Shown piece by piece: positions 19,519 to 28,260 of a stretch of DNA of 64,000 bases. The notes under the pieces were generated by a model. That model had not been told where the DNA came from and made no database searches. It worked only from the letters and a program-made list of their open reading frames with translations. The first letter of the stretch is position 1, and each line of letters opens with the position of its first letter. Position numbers and translations under genes: made by a program. Source of the stretch: Pseudomonadota bacterium (GTDB lineage: Bacteria; Desulfobacterota; Desulfobulbia; Desulfobulbales; Desulfocapsaceae); contig JAHJNL010000025.1 in assembly GCA_018820855.1 (NCBI GenBank), positions 19,948 through 83,947 on the forward strand, read 5' to 3'.

Positions 19519-21057
19519 ATGTCTTTCCAGAAGATTTTCGGAACTCTGCTAAACAAAAAGCAGAAACGGGTCGATATTACTCTTATGACAGTCGCAACTC
19601 AGCATAGCCACGGCCAAAACGAATCACTGCCCACTTTTTCCTTCAAAGCCGGTTCCCTGCCAATTGCCGTTAAACTGGCACTGATTATTACCACAGTTAT
19701 CATCGTCGGTATGGGGCTGCTCAGTCTCTTTATCCTGGGCAATCAAAGCACCGTTTTTGACCAGCAGACAGATGCCTATGCATCAGCTCTCGGCGACCAA
19801 CTCTCCACAGCAGCCATCGAACCGGTCCTGGCCGGTGACCTACAGGCCATAGATCAACTTACCAGCAACCTGGTAGACAACGAAGGGATAGAAGGAGTTG
19901 CCATATTCTCGGACCAGTCAAAGATGCTTTCCTCAATCGGTATCAACCCGGAACAGGCTCCTCCCCTTATTCTTCCAGAACAGCCGCTGTACTGGCATAT
20001 CGGCGAAACCAACAAGATCGGCCTCACTTCCTATGTCCGCGAAATCACCTTCCGGGACCTGACCGTTGGCTACTGTCTTATTACCTTCGACCGTTCGTTC
20101 ATGAACACCGCTTACGGCAACACCATTCGCACAATTTCCGCAATCACCGCCCTCATGGTTCTCTTAGGCATCATTGTCGCTGCCTTTCTCAGCAAACAAC
20201 TCTCCCGCCCCATTAAACATCTTGTTGAGGGTAGCCAAGAAATTTCCCGCGGAAATTACCGATATCGTTTTCAAGAACGTCGCCAGGATGAGCTGGGTCA
20301 GCTCATGGGATCCCTGAACACCATGACTGAAGGGTTACTTCGCAAGGAACAGGTGGAACAGACATTTTCCCGCTATGTCTCACCCAATGTGGCCTGTGCC
20401 CTGATGAACAACCTGGAAAAGATCCATCTCGGCGGCAGTCATGTGGAAGCCACGGTACTCTTTGCCGACATCTCTGGTTTTACGACCCTCAGTGAAGGAT
20501 TGGAACCCACAGCAATTAACAGTCTGCTCAACGAATATTTCACTCTCATTGATCAGATTGCCGGGAAGCATGGAGGCCATATTGACAAATACATCGGAGA
20601 TTGCGCCATGATCCTCTTTGGCGTCCCTCTCCATGACAAAGAACATGGTATCAATGGGGTCAGCTGTGGTGTAGAGATTCAACAAGTGATTAAAGAGTAC
20701 AATCTCACCCGTAAGAAACAGCGAAAGATTACCGTTGAATTCAGTATAGGCATTAACAGTGGAACCATGCTGGCCGGAAATATGGGGTCAGAAAGACGAA
20801 TGGAATATACGGTGGTCGGCAATGCCGTCAACCTTGCCTCCCGCCTCTCTTCCATTGCCACCGCCGGTGAGGTGATCGTCACCAGGGAATTGCACGACAC
20901 CCTGGGGCTTGCCGCACTCTTCGAAACCTACCAGTCCGGCACCATAGAACTGCGGGGAAAGACGACACCGGTAGAAGTCTGGCACATTGGACACCAGCTG
21001 CGAATGATCTCATCCCCCGAACTCTTTGACATTCATACTCCAAGCATAGTTCACTGA
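19519..21057 (+). CDS. Membrane class III adenylate/guanylate cyclase with HAMP domain
   Basis: 512 residues. Helix 1 (AVKLALIITTVIIVGMGLLS) and helix 2 (ISAITALMVLLGIIVAAFLS) bracket a periplasmic sensor of about 120 residues. A HAMP domain (LSRPIKHLVEGSQEISRGNY) leads to a class III cyclase domain with metal-binding aspartates in LFADISGFTTLSEGLEP and DKYIGDCAMILFG; GINSGTMLAGNMGSERRMEY and VGNAVNLASRL complete the active site. It should make cAMP or cGMP at the inner face of the membrane. An ATG at 19585 is an alternative start. A lipoprotein gene follows 7 nt later, and a cyclic-nucleotide-binding protein lies convergently beyond it. Confidence 0.92.
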   Translation: MSFQKIFGTLLNKKQKRVDITLMTVATQHSHGQNESLPTFSFKAGSLPIAVKLALIITTVIIVGMGLLSLFILGNQSTVFDQQTDAYASALGDQLSTAAIEPVLAGDLQAIDQLTSNLVDNEGIEGVAIFSDQSKMLSSIGINPEQAPPLILPEQPLYWHIGETNKIGLTSYVREITFRDLTVGYCLITFDRSFMNTAYGNTIRTISAITALMVLLGIIVAAFLSKQLSRPIKHLVEGSQEISRGNYRYRFQERRQDELGQLMGSLNTMTEGLLRKEQVEQTFSRYVSPNVACALMNNLEKIHLGGSHVEATVLFADISGFTTLSEGLEPTAINSLLNEYFTLIDQIAGKHGGHIDKYIGDCAMILFGVPLHDKEHGINGVSCGVEIQQVIKEYNLTRKKQRKITVEFSIGINSGTMLAGNMGSERRMEYTVVGNAVNLASRLSSIATAGEVIVTRELHDTLGLAALFETYQSGTIELRGKTTPVEVWHIGHQLRMISSPELFDIHTPSIVH

Positions 21058-21064
21058 TACAGTT

Positions 21065-22141
21065 ATGAAGTATTTCCTTCTTCTCATGCCCCTTTTGTTT
21101 CTGCATGGCTGCGCCCCTCTCGGTCATTTGGATTCCGGAGCAGATCGAGTTCAGCTGGTTGATCAATACCTTGCGGAACAGGACTACAGTAAAGCTCTTG
21201 CCCTTATTGCCAACACTTCCAAAGACGACCCCCAGGCCCTGGATCTTAAAAAAAGACGAAAAATAATCCTCGACCAGCTGCAAACATTCGAACAGCAGAC
21301 AATAGCCCTTGCCCTCAAACAGGAACGCAGCAACGACTGGCCGGGAGCCAAGCTTACCTATGAAGAAGCACTGAAAAAACTCAACATATCCAAGACGCTG
21401 GATGAGGAACGAGAGGCCATGCTCAAGCGTTTTCAGAACAGAATGAAGGCATTGGAGTATGAAGAACTCATTGTGACGGGGGAGTGGCTCAGGAAAAAAC
21501 TTCCCCTGCTGCACAGCCTCCACGCAGGCGATCCGGGAGATATGATCATTAAATGGAGATTGTCCCGTACTGAAAATGAGGCCAGGGAAACTGCCCAGGA
21601 ATTGCTCAAATGTGGTGAACAAATGCTCGCCGAGAGCAATCTTGCCATGGCTCAGCGCATCCTGCCCCTGGCTGCGGAACTGGACCCTGAACTGGATACG
21701 GAAGCAGCAGTCAGTCAGCTGGAGAATAGGCTGACTGCCAGAAAAGACAAAAAGCTGAAGGACAGGCGCCGGGCCGCCCAAAAAAAAGACGAAGAAGCAA
21801 TTGAGGCATTCAACAGGGCCATGGCCCACGGCAAGCTGTCCGAGGCCCGTCTCTATCTCGCTCACCTCAGTCCGACAATACAAACATCCGTGGCCGCTGA
21901 ACTGATGCAAGAGCGCCTGGAAAGAGCCATATCCGAGTATATCCTGGAAGAGCTTTCCGTTGGAGACTCTTTTTATCGGGCAGGGGAATACCAACAGGCG
22001 ATCAAGGCCTGGCAGAATGTTCTCACACTCGAACCTGACAATGAAACAGTCCAAAGCAAACTGAAAAGGGCAGAAAAGGTGGTTGAGAAACTCACCACCT
22101 TGCAGAAACGTCAGAAAAAATCAGTCATTGAGTTGCAATAA
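21065..22141 (+). CDS. TPR-containing lipoprotein
   Basis: 358 residues. The N terminus MKYFLLLMPLLFLHGCAPLG is a lipoprotein signal with lipobox LHGC, so the mature protein is lipid-anchored at the cysteine. The residue after the Cys is Ala, not Asp, which favours the outer membrane by the enteric rule (transfer of that rule is uncertain). The rest is helical and charged; the last part, DSFYRAGEYQQAIKAWQNVL and TLEPDNETVQSKLKRAEKVV, is a clear TPR. It starts 7 nt after the cyclase gene, so the pair is probably an operon linking envelope state to cyclic nucleotide synthesis (inference). Confidence 0.8.
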   Translation: MKYFLLLMPLLFLHGCAPLGHLDSGADRVQLVDQYLAEQDYSKALALIANTSKDDPQALDLKKRRKIILDQLQTFEQQTIALALKQERSNDWPGAKLTYEEALKKLNISKTLDEEREAMLKRFQNRMKALEYEELIVTGEWLRKKLPLLHSLHAGDPGDMIIKWRLSRTENEARETAQELLKCGEQMLAESNLAMAQRILPLAAELDPELDTEAAVSQLENRLTARKDKKLKDRRRAAQKKDEEAIEAFNRAMAHGKLSEARLYLAHLSPTIQTSVAAELMQERLERAISEYILEELSVGDSFYRAGEYQQAIKAWQNVLTLEPDNETVQSKLKRAEKVVEKLTTLQKRQKKSVIELQ

Positions 22142-22194
22142 GCGATCGTCCTTTCAGTCACCCTCCTGTTTCAGCAGAGTAATCGATAACATGC

Positions 22195-22728
22195 TCACCC
22201 CTCTGGCGGATCTTCCCGCCAGGCCTCCGGCGAGATATTGCCAAGCAGGGAACTGCCCTGGTCAACAAAACGGTTTATGTGAAGCTTGATAATCTTCTGC
22301 ACCATAACCTTATAGGAATCCGGGAAACGTTCCATGACCTTGGTAAAAGCCTCGCGACTGATGGTCAGCAAGACCACATCTGTCCAGGCCCTGGCTGAGA
22401 AAAACCAGTCAAATTCCGCCAATAGTGCCAGTTCACCAAAATAGTTAACAGATTCTGCGTGAAGCAGCTGCATATGAAAACGACGCTCTTTATAGGTTTG
22501 GAAAATATCCACCTTGCCCGACACGATAAGAAAGAGGCGGTCGCCACGGGCACCTCTGCTTATGATCTCCTCCCCCTTAGCGTATTCTTCTCTTTTGGCA
22601 AGATAGGCAAACATCTTTGCTACCCCGGCAGGTGCGCCGGAGAATATAGGCACCCTGGTTAAGAACTCCTGTGTGCCCGTGATCTTGCTCAGCACGTTCA
22701 GATCAAGATTCTGCTCTGGCGAGGTCAT
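22195..22728 (-). CDS. Cyclic nucleotide-binding domain protein
   Basis: 177 residues from the ATG at 22728, chosen because AAGGAG precedes it by about 6 nt; a longer frame reaching 22812 overlaps the exporter gene heavily and lacks such a site. A CNB domain spans about residues 30-150: VPIFSGAPAGVAKMFAYLAK, the GEEIISRGARGDRLFLIVSG core, and the phosphate-binding-cassette region NYFGELALLAEFDWFFSARA. No DNA-binding HTH follows, so it is not a CRP-type regulator. It overlaps the 3' end of the ABC exporter gene by 26 nt and is co-translated with it, perhaps tying the exporter to the nearby cyclase. Confidence 0.85.
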   Translation of the reverse strand: MTSPEQNLDLNVLSKITGTQEFLTRVPIFSGAPAGVAKMFAYLAKREEYAKGEEIISRGARGDRLFLIVSGKVDIFQTYKERRFHMQLLHAESVNYFGELALLAEFDWFFSARAWTDVVLLTISREAFTKVMERFPDSYKVMVQKIIKLHINRFVDQGSSLLGNISPEAWREDPPEG

Positions 22729-25267
22729 AAAACGCTCCTTTTCGCTCCATGAGTTCATCATATGTTCCCTGTTCAACAATTCGTCCTGCCTTGAGGACAA
22801 CAATCCGATCATAAGCCGGGGTCAGGTCCAGTCGATGAATAACGGCAATTACCGTCTTTTTGCCCTTGTAATCGGTTTCAAGCAGCCCCTGGATACGGGC
22901 CTGGGAAGTGTTGTCGAGACTGGCAGTTGCCTCATCCATAATCAAGATAGGCGCATCCTTAAGAAATGCCCTGGCAATGGCGAGCTTCTGCTTTTGCCCT
23001 CCTGATAACCGGTCGCCTTTACTGCCCACCTCGAAATCCAGACCGATATCCATTACCTCATCAAGAAGACGCTCATCTTGAAAGGCCTGTCCGGCAAGAT
23101 TACGCAGTTGTTCATCAAGCGCCTGTTCCGACTTCACCGCACCGAACAGGATATTATCAAGTAAGGTGTGGGTGTACATATACTCGCTTGGACAAAAAGG
23201 AATGAAATCTACTGGTTCACCGAATTGAGGCGCCTTCACACAAGGGGTCCAGGCCTCGAGTATCCTGCTGTGATCCATGTGAATGTGCACTACTATTTCC
23301 TGAAATCGACGGCGTGCCGCAAGAATTTTGGCCTCCATGGCAGAAGGCAGGGAAACAATCGAATGTTTCTGGGGGATAAAGCGCAGGGCCAGGATGAGCA
23401 GGAGACGGCGCGCCTCTTTTTCCTTTGGTTGCGGACCTGTCAGTTTTTTAATCAAGTTACTATAGGTTGTAAACTCATCGGCTTCCATGGGGTTATCACG
23501 GAAAAAGAATTCATCATCCTGGAAATCGGCGAGCAGAGGGACCGATTGTGTGGCTATGGCATAGCCCAGGGTCAACAAAGGTTGTTCCAGATTCATTTCC
23601 TGAAGCAGTTCTATAAAACTGGGATTATCAGGTAAACGTTCTACGGCAAATTGACCGCTTAAACTGTCGCCAAAAACGATATTATCGCGGATGCTGGAAT
23701 AGTGCAGGTAAGCTGTCGCATCATAAAACTCAATGGCCTTCTCAAAAGCGCTCTTTAAGCTGGTCTGTATAATCTGCCGCATACGCAGAAATTTTTCCCT
23801 GAAAGGTTTACATTGCTCCGGTGTCAGTACCGCCTGCAGACCAAAGCGAATAATGTCATCCTGCAGACCGACCTGGCGGATCACAGCAAGGACAGAGGAT
23901 CTATCCGGAGGCGGACTGTCAGCAGTTACCGCCTGGATTCCATAGAGCAGATTATCACGTATGGTACCGGAAAAAATAAAGGGCTGCTGGGCAATCATGG
24001 CGACATTACTGCAGATATCAAGTTTAGTTAAGTCACCAATCTGATGATTATCAATACTGACAGTTCCCTGACTCGCGTCATAGAGCTGGGCTATAAGCAG
24101 AGAGAGCGTGGATTTTCCTGAACCTGAATACCCCACAAGGGCAACCTGCTCGTTGGCTTTGATGTCAAGATTGATATTTTCAAGGAGCTTGACTCCGCTG
24201 GGAACCGTGAATGTAATATTTTTCATACTTATATTACCCTTCAGGGTGAACGGCGCGCGGTTGAAAGGGAGTAAGGCGTGTTCAGGATCAAGGTCGAAGG
24301 TCTTCATAATCTGTCTGTATCTTACATGGGCATCCTGGTAATCCTGATAATACTCAATGAGTTCCTTCCACGGATCATAAACCTTTTCATAAGCGGAGAG
24401 GAAGGCCACTAGTGCACCGAGGGTGAACTGACCATTGATTGCCATGTAGCCGCCCACAAGAAAAAGGATAAAAGGGCCCATTGACTGAAAAAGATTGTTG
24501 GCAAACTTAATACCGTACTTAACAATGAACAGCTTTTTCATCAAAGTATACAGCTGGTGAACATACGAAGAGAGCTTCTCCTCTTCCAGGCGATAACTGG
24601 CGTTGCCATGGATCTCATGGATTCCGGAAATGGACTCATTCACCACATTGGCCATGAATCGTGTCGTCTTCACCCGTTTTTTATTGAGCTTGTTGTACTT
24701 CTTTTGCAGATACGGAATAACTATGATCTCAAGAGGGTATACCCCCATGCTCAGGAGAGCCAGCAGCGGATTGAGATTAAACATGAAGCCTATGAATACG
24801 ACAAAAGTCAGTACACTGGTAACGGGGATGGCCAGCGCCCCACCCAGAAAAAAGCCGATGGCATTCAGTTCAGCGGTCATGGCCGATATAACGGTACCCG
24901 GCTGCATTTTCCGATAAAACTGCAGAGGCAACTGCAGGACGTGATGATAAAGTTCTGTGCGCATCTCCACCAGAATTTTCTGCCCGATATAGAGCTGAAT
25001 GACATTGGTGGCATATTTCAGCAAACTGGCAATGGTGACCGCACCGATATAGAGTCCGCAATAGAGGAAGAGCAGATGGGTATCCTTGAGATAAATGGCC
25101 TCATTGATGATACGCTTCTGCATCTCCAGGGGATAGACCTTGAAAAAGAGACTGATGACAATGATCGACAGCAGGAATAACTGCATGGGTCGATGGCGCC
25201 TGAGTATCCAGTAAAAGAGTGGCCGATCGCTGATACGGACACTTTTATCTGCTGCAGTTTTTTTCAT
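22703..25267 (-). CDS. ABC exporter (TMD-NBD fusion) with enlarged nucleotide-binding domain
   Basis: 854 residues, against about 580-600 for usual half-size exporters. The six-helix exporter domain covers residues 20-320. The NBD has Walker A GYSGSGKST (379-387), Q-loop AQQPFIFSGTIRDNLLYG (426-443), signature LSGGQKQKLAIARA (754-), Walker B ILIMDEA (774-780) and H-loop VIHR. The Q-loop to signature distance is about 310 residues rather than about 80. The insert contains two further Q-loop-like stretches, SSIRDNIVFGDSL (524-536) and HTLLDNILFGAVKSE (700-714). The frame is intact with no internal stop. It probably exports a lipid or peptide, and is translationally coupled to the cyclic-nucleotide-binding gene. 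Confidence 0.85.
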   Translation of the reverse strand: MKKTAADKSVRISDRPLFYWILRRHRPMQLFLLSIIVISLFFKVYPLEMQKRIINEAIYLKDTHLLFLYCGLYIGAVTIASLLKYATNVIQLYIGQKILVEMRTELYHHVLQLPLQFYRKMQPGTVISAMTAELNAIGFFLGGALAIPVTSVLTFVVFIGFMFNLNPLLALLSMGVYPLEIIVIPYLQKKYNKLNKKRVKTTRFMANVVNESISGIHEIHGNASYRLEEEKLSSYVHQLYTLMKKLFIVKYGIKFANNLFQSMGPFILFLVGGYMAINGQFTLGALVAFLSAYEKVYDPWKELIEYYQDYQDAHVRYRQIMKTFDLDPEHALLPFNRAPFTLKGNISMKNITFTVPSGVKLLENINLDIKANEQVALVGYSGSGKSTLSLLIAQLYDASQGTVSIDNHQIGDLTKLDICSNVAMIAQQPFIFSGTIRDNLLYGIQAVTADSPPPDRSSVLAVIRQVGLQDDIIRFGLQAVLTPEQCKPFREKFLRMRQIIQTSLKSAFEKAIEFYDATAYLHYSSIRDNIVFGDSLSGQFAVERLPDNPSFIELLQEMNLEQPLLTLGYAIATQSVPLLADFQDDEFFFRDNPMEADEFTTYSNLIKKLTGPQPKEKEARRLLLILALRFIPQKHSIVSLPSAMEAKILAARRRFQEIVVHIHMDHSRILEAWTPCVKAPQFGEPVDFIPFCPSEYMYTHTLLDNILFGAVKSEQALDEQLRNLAGQAFQDERLLDEVMDIGLDFEVGSKGDRLSGGQKQKLAIARAFLKDAPILIMDEATASLDNTSQARIQGLLETDYKGKKTVIAVIHRLDLTPAYDRIVVLKAGRIVEQGTYDELMERKGAFYDLARAES

Positions 25268-25625
25268 GCCGGATAACGGGTAAGAGAGGGATACGTTGAG
25301 TGGTTATATCAGACCAGGCACAACTCTTTTAAGATTGTCACTGGATTCTCGAAAAATTGCAAGGTGTATTGTCACGAATAACCGTACAACAGCAACGAAC
25401 ACCAGACAATTTTCCGTTCTGTAAGCAATTACAGATTCCGGCAAGCAGTTATGATCTGTTTACACTGGAATGAAGATCTATTCCATGATACATGGTAATA
25501 TAGAGTATCTGTTTTTAAGACAGCAGGCGTTTTGCACGTTCCTTTTATATTGAGGTACACGAACGGCGAATAAATCAGAGCCACTCTCAACCTCAAACGT
25601 TTTTATCCACCGCAGGAGTACCTTT
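25268..25625. other. Divergent intergenic region, no gene seen
   Basis: 358 bp between the exporter (leftward) and a secreted protein gene (rightward). It is AT-rich and must hold both promoters. ATGATACATGGTAATATAGAG around 25483 is a partly repeated AT-rich stretch, but no clear -35/-10 pair or terminator can be supported. Confidence 0.4.
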
Positions 25626-26225
25626 GTGAAAACCTTGGCCTTCCCTGGTACATTACTTTTTTTCTTGCTTCTCCTCCTTCTCCCCGAGACGATGCCGGCA
25701 GAAGAGATCCCCCATGAGATTGGAGGATTTGTTTTAGGCAGCAATGTCACCGACTATCCGGACATAGAATATTCCAACTTTCTGAAAGAAGTTGTAATTT
25801 ACGATTGGCACGGTTTTGACAAAGGAATTATCTCTTACGGTATTTGCGAATTTCCCGGAGAGATTGTCAAAATAAAATTGAAGTATGGTGATTCCAGCAA
25901 ATCCTTTTTCAAAACCCTTCTGAAAAAATATACAGAAAAATATGGGAAACCAACCGAATGGAAAGGAGACTCTTTTGGCATTCTCCACATCTGGAAATGG
26001 AAGTTTGTCGACAAGGAAAACAACCATATTCACATGATCCTTCAGCATAATACCCGGAACGCAAATGAGAATATAGGCAACATGGTCAAACTCTATTATC
26101 CGGATCGGATTGAACTGGAACAGCTCTGTTTCACCAAGAAATGCACTACACCTGCAGACATGAACAAGATGATGCAGCAAAAGATGCCGAAACAGGACGA
26201 CTGGGAGTATCTGATTCCAAAATGA
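25626..26225 (+). CDS. Small secreted protein of unknown function
   Basis: 199 residues from a GTG start with GCAGGAG about 8 nt upstream. The N terminus has a signal peptide (LLFFLLLLLLPETMPA, cleavage probably near residue 25). The mature part, about 170 residues, opens HEIGGFVLGSNVTDYPDIEY and contains paired beta-like segments (GICEFPGEIVKIKLKYGDSS, YTEKYGKPTEWKGDSFGI). The GFxLG...KYGKPTEW pattern is common in small periplasmic proteins of unknown function in deltaproteobacteria. Base composition is more AT-rich than the flanking genes. It is followed after 7 nt by another unknown gene. Confidence 0.72.
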   Translation: MKTLAFPGTLLFFLLLLLLPETMPAEEIPHEIGGFVLGSNVTDYPDIEYSNFLKEVVIYDWHGFDKGIISYGICEFPGEIVKIKLKYGDSSKSFFKTLLKKYTEKYGKPTEWKGDSFGILHIWKWKFVDKENNHIHMILQHNTRNANENIGNMVKLYYPDRIELEQLCFTKKCTTPADMNKMMQQKMPKQDDWEYLIPK

Positions 26226-26232
26226 TTCTGCA

Positions 26233-27108
26233 GTGACACCTTTCATCAACACATGGCGGACCATTGGCTGGAACGGTCTCACTCTGTCTTGTCCTGAAAA
26301 ATGGGAAGCCATTGTCTCCGGAAAGAGGCATCTCCTCTTCGAAGAGGATTTTGACCCGATTTTCGAATTACGATGGCAAAAAAACGATGACAGCAACAAA
26401 AACCCTGCGGACTCCATTCTGCTCAATCTTAAAAAGGTGGCCGGCCTGTGCAGGCAAAGACAGCTATCCACCTCCTGGCAGCAATTAGAAAAAAGCTATA
26501 AAATCATTCCGCTGGCAGCAGAACAAGACGCTGATCAAAAGGGGGCCCTTCTCACCTGTCGACAATGCGGGATCAGCCTCCTTCTCTATTTCTTCCGTCC
26601 CCATGCCATGCAGCATCCGGATTTACTAAAGGTTCTTTCTTCCCTGAGCTGCCATGGCCCGAAGAAAGGAGATACCCTGTGGTCAATCCAGGATTTTCAA
26701 ATCCTGCTCCCCGACAGGTATCAGCTCAGCAGTTACAGTTTTGCTGCCGGCCTGACCCGGCTCACATTCATCGACTGCGGACTCACCATGCATCTCTGCC
26801 GGCTGGCCCAGGCATCTCTTCGTCTGCAGACGACTCCGCTTGCTGACTTCATGATCCTTCTCAGCGGCATTCCTGTTCCGAAAGGAGAAATCGCCCACCA
26901 GGCCCAGTTAGTCTATCACAGCAATCATCCCTCTATTTTCCGGCAGATTCTCACTCGGCTCAAGCGTAAACCTTCCTTTCACAGGATGATCTTGCGTCAC
27001 CACCCAGAATATGATCGTCTGTGCGGGTTATTTTTTGAGGACACAAAACCTATTCCCGAGGAACAGGCCAACACCATTCTTGACAGCTATGAAATTCACA
27101 CCCTCTGA
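26233..27108 (+). CDS. Protein of unknown function linked to PqqD-like gene
   Basis: 291 residues from a GTG start 7 nt after the preceding stop. No signal peptide or transmembrane segment is seen. The opening TIGWNGLTLSCPEKWEAIVS looks like a beta-sandwich strand pair; CRQCGISLLLYFFRP and the histidine-rich RKPSFHRMILRHHPEYDRLC near the C terminus are the most distinctive parts. I do not recognise the family. The 20-nt overlap with the PqqD-like gene downstream implies joint translation, suggesting a role with a peptide-binding chaperone. Confidence 0.7.
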   Translation: MTPFINTWRTIGWNGLTLSCPEKWEAIVSGKRHLLFEEDFDPIFELRWQKNDDSNKNPADSILLNLKKVAGLCRQRQLSTSWQQLEKSYKIIPLAAEQDADQKGALLTCRQCGISLLLYFFRPHAMQHPDLLKVLSSLSCHGPKKGDTLWSIQDFQILLPDRYQLSSYSFAAGLTRLTFIDCGLTMHLCRLAQASLRLQTTPLADFMILLSGIPVPKGEIAHQAQLVYHSNHPSIFRQILTRLKRKPSFHRMILRHHPEYDRLCGLFFEDTKPIPEEQANTILDSYEIHTL

Positions 27109-27469
27109 TAACTCCTCCTCGTTCAATCGAACTCAAGCTCTGGAGTGCGTCCCCACACAAAATGACACCATCCAGTGGCAGCAACTTGACAACGGAGAAA
27201 TCCTCTTCACCTATCCACTCCCTCTGAATTCCTTTTTTAAGGCACTGCATCGAAAATTCGGCAAAAGCAAGGAAACCGTTCCGTTTAAAAAGCTGCAGCT
27301 GGATCGGATGGGAAGCTTTGTCTGGATTGAAATTGATGGCAAAAAATCCGTGCGGGAAATCATCTGTAATTTTGCTGAAGCCCACAAAGTAACTACCCAG
27401 GAAGCAGAACATGCCGTAACAGCCTTTTTAAAAACCCTGGGACAGAGAGGATTAATAGCTCTGCGCTGA
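27089..27469 (+). CDS. PqqD-like peptide-binding protein
   Basis: 126 residues from the ATG at 27089, inside the end of the previous gene. The C-terminal 80 residues match the PqqD/RiPP-recognition-element fold: QLDRMGSFVWIEIDGKKSVR, then EIICNFAEAHKVTTQEAEHA and FLKTLGQRGLIAL. PqqD domains bind leader peptides and present them to radical SAM or other modifying enzymes. No radical SAM maturase or precursor peptide is recognisable nearby, so this is an orphan recognition element. The partner may be the upstream 291-residue protein. Confidence 0.75.
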   Translation: MKFTPSDNSSSFNRTQALECVPTQNDTIQWQQLDNGEILFTYPLPLNSFFKALHRKFGKSKETVPFKKLQLDRMGSFVWIEIDGKKSVREIICNFAEAHKVTTQEAEHAVTAFLKTLGQRGLIALR

Positions 27470-27551
27470 TTACCTCAGAATCTATTTTCACGGGACTCAT
27501 AGAAGTAGGGCCAGAGCAGCACCAGATAACAGACCAACACTTTTGAAATAA

Positions 27552-27779
27552 TCTTATCAACAACAAAAGAGAGGAACTCGCGACATCGCTTTCTTCAAGG
27601 TCAAGGGAGAAGCATGCGTTATAACTATCAGTGCTGGGGCCAGTGTATATGACCCAACAGAAACCGCCATGGTGGTCCGGGACATGGCGGCTTTGATTCA
27701 TCAGGCTGACTCCCAGCTCTATCGAGCCAAAGCCAACGGTCGCAATAGAGTCCAGGCGTCAGGCGTTGCCTCACCCTAG
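27552..27779 (+). pseudogene. GGDEF (diguanylate cyclase) C-terminal remnant
   Basis: A frame bounded by a stop at 27549-27551 and TAG at 27777-27779 encodes about 75 residues ending FKVKGEACVITISAGASVYD and ADSQLYRAKANGRNRVQAS. This is the last third of a GGDEF domain (VTISxG...ADxxLYxAKxxGRNRV). No start codon with a ribosome site, no GGDEF motif and no upstream domain exist. The remainder was deleted, leaving a decayed copy. It sits in the 790-bp gap between the PqqD-like gene and the beta-propeller gene. Confidence 0.75.
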
Positions 27780-28260
27780 AGCTTTACCCACCTGAGCTTA
27801 TCCCTCTATTGGTCCAGCCTCCATTGTTGCAAAAAGACCGGAACAGAGAAAGCCGAAGATTCGTCTTGTTAACACACAATACGCGCAGAACAGACTCATT
27901 TTATTTCTGCTTAACACCGACAGCCGCATCTCTCGAAGCAGCAACACCCCCTAACGCCCACTATAACAACAAGTTGTACTTCAACTCCGGAAAAGTAGTA
28001 TTCCTGCCATATCAATCCCAAAGGAACATACTTACGCAAAAGCAACCGCTCACATTCAATATAGTTATTCGGCGTTAACAATTAACAAGTGTAACTACAT
28101 ATTTTATAAATAAAAAAAATCCATTCCTATTGATAATACCCTGACAATACGATAAGATACTCAAATAGTGTCAAAAAGCCGTCAGTGGTAACAGAATAAA
28201 ACTGGCAAGCAGTCTTTCTCAATTACGATTTTTTCAGTCAACCAACCACAGGGATACATT
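27780..28260. other. Intergenic region with no convincing gene
   Basis: 481 bp of AT-rich sequence. An 89-codon frame at 27809-28078 has no ribosome site, no recognisable domain and odd composition, and I do not call it. TAACGCC (27953-27959) and GGCGTTA (28072-28078) form a widely spaced inverted repeat. The 3' part holds a promoter for the propeller protein gene. Confidence 0.4.
28130..28158 (+). promoter_or_regulatory. Sigma70-type promoter of the propeller protein gene
   Basis: TTGATA at 28130-28135 and TAAGAT at 28153-28158 are separated by 17 nt. It lies about 100 nt before the ATG at 28261. Confidence 0.5.

Noticed and set aside
27809..28078. 89-codon frame in the intergenic region
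   Set aside because: No ribosome site, no recognisable domain, AT-rich irregular composition, next to a decayed gene.
27953..28080. TAACGCC...GGCGTTA inverted repeat with a short inner ATAAC/GTTAT match, resembling an integron attC site
   Set aside because: The outer boxes do not fit the full attC consensus, no integrase or cassette array is present, and 7-bp matches at this distance can be chance.
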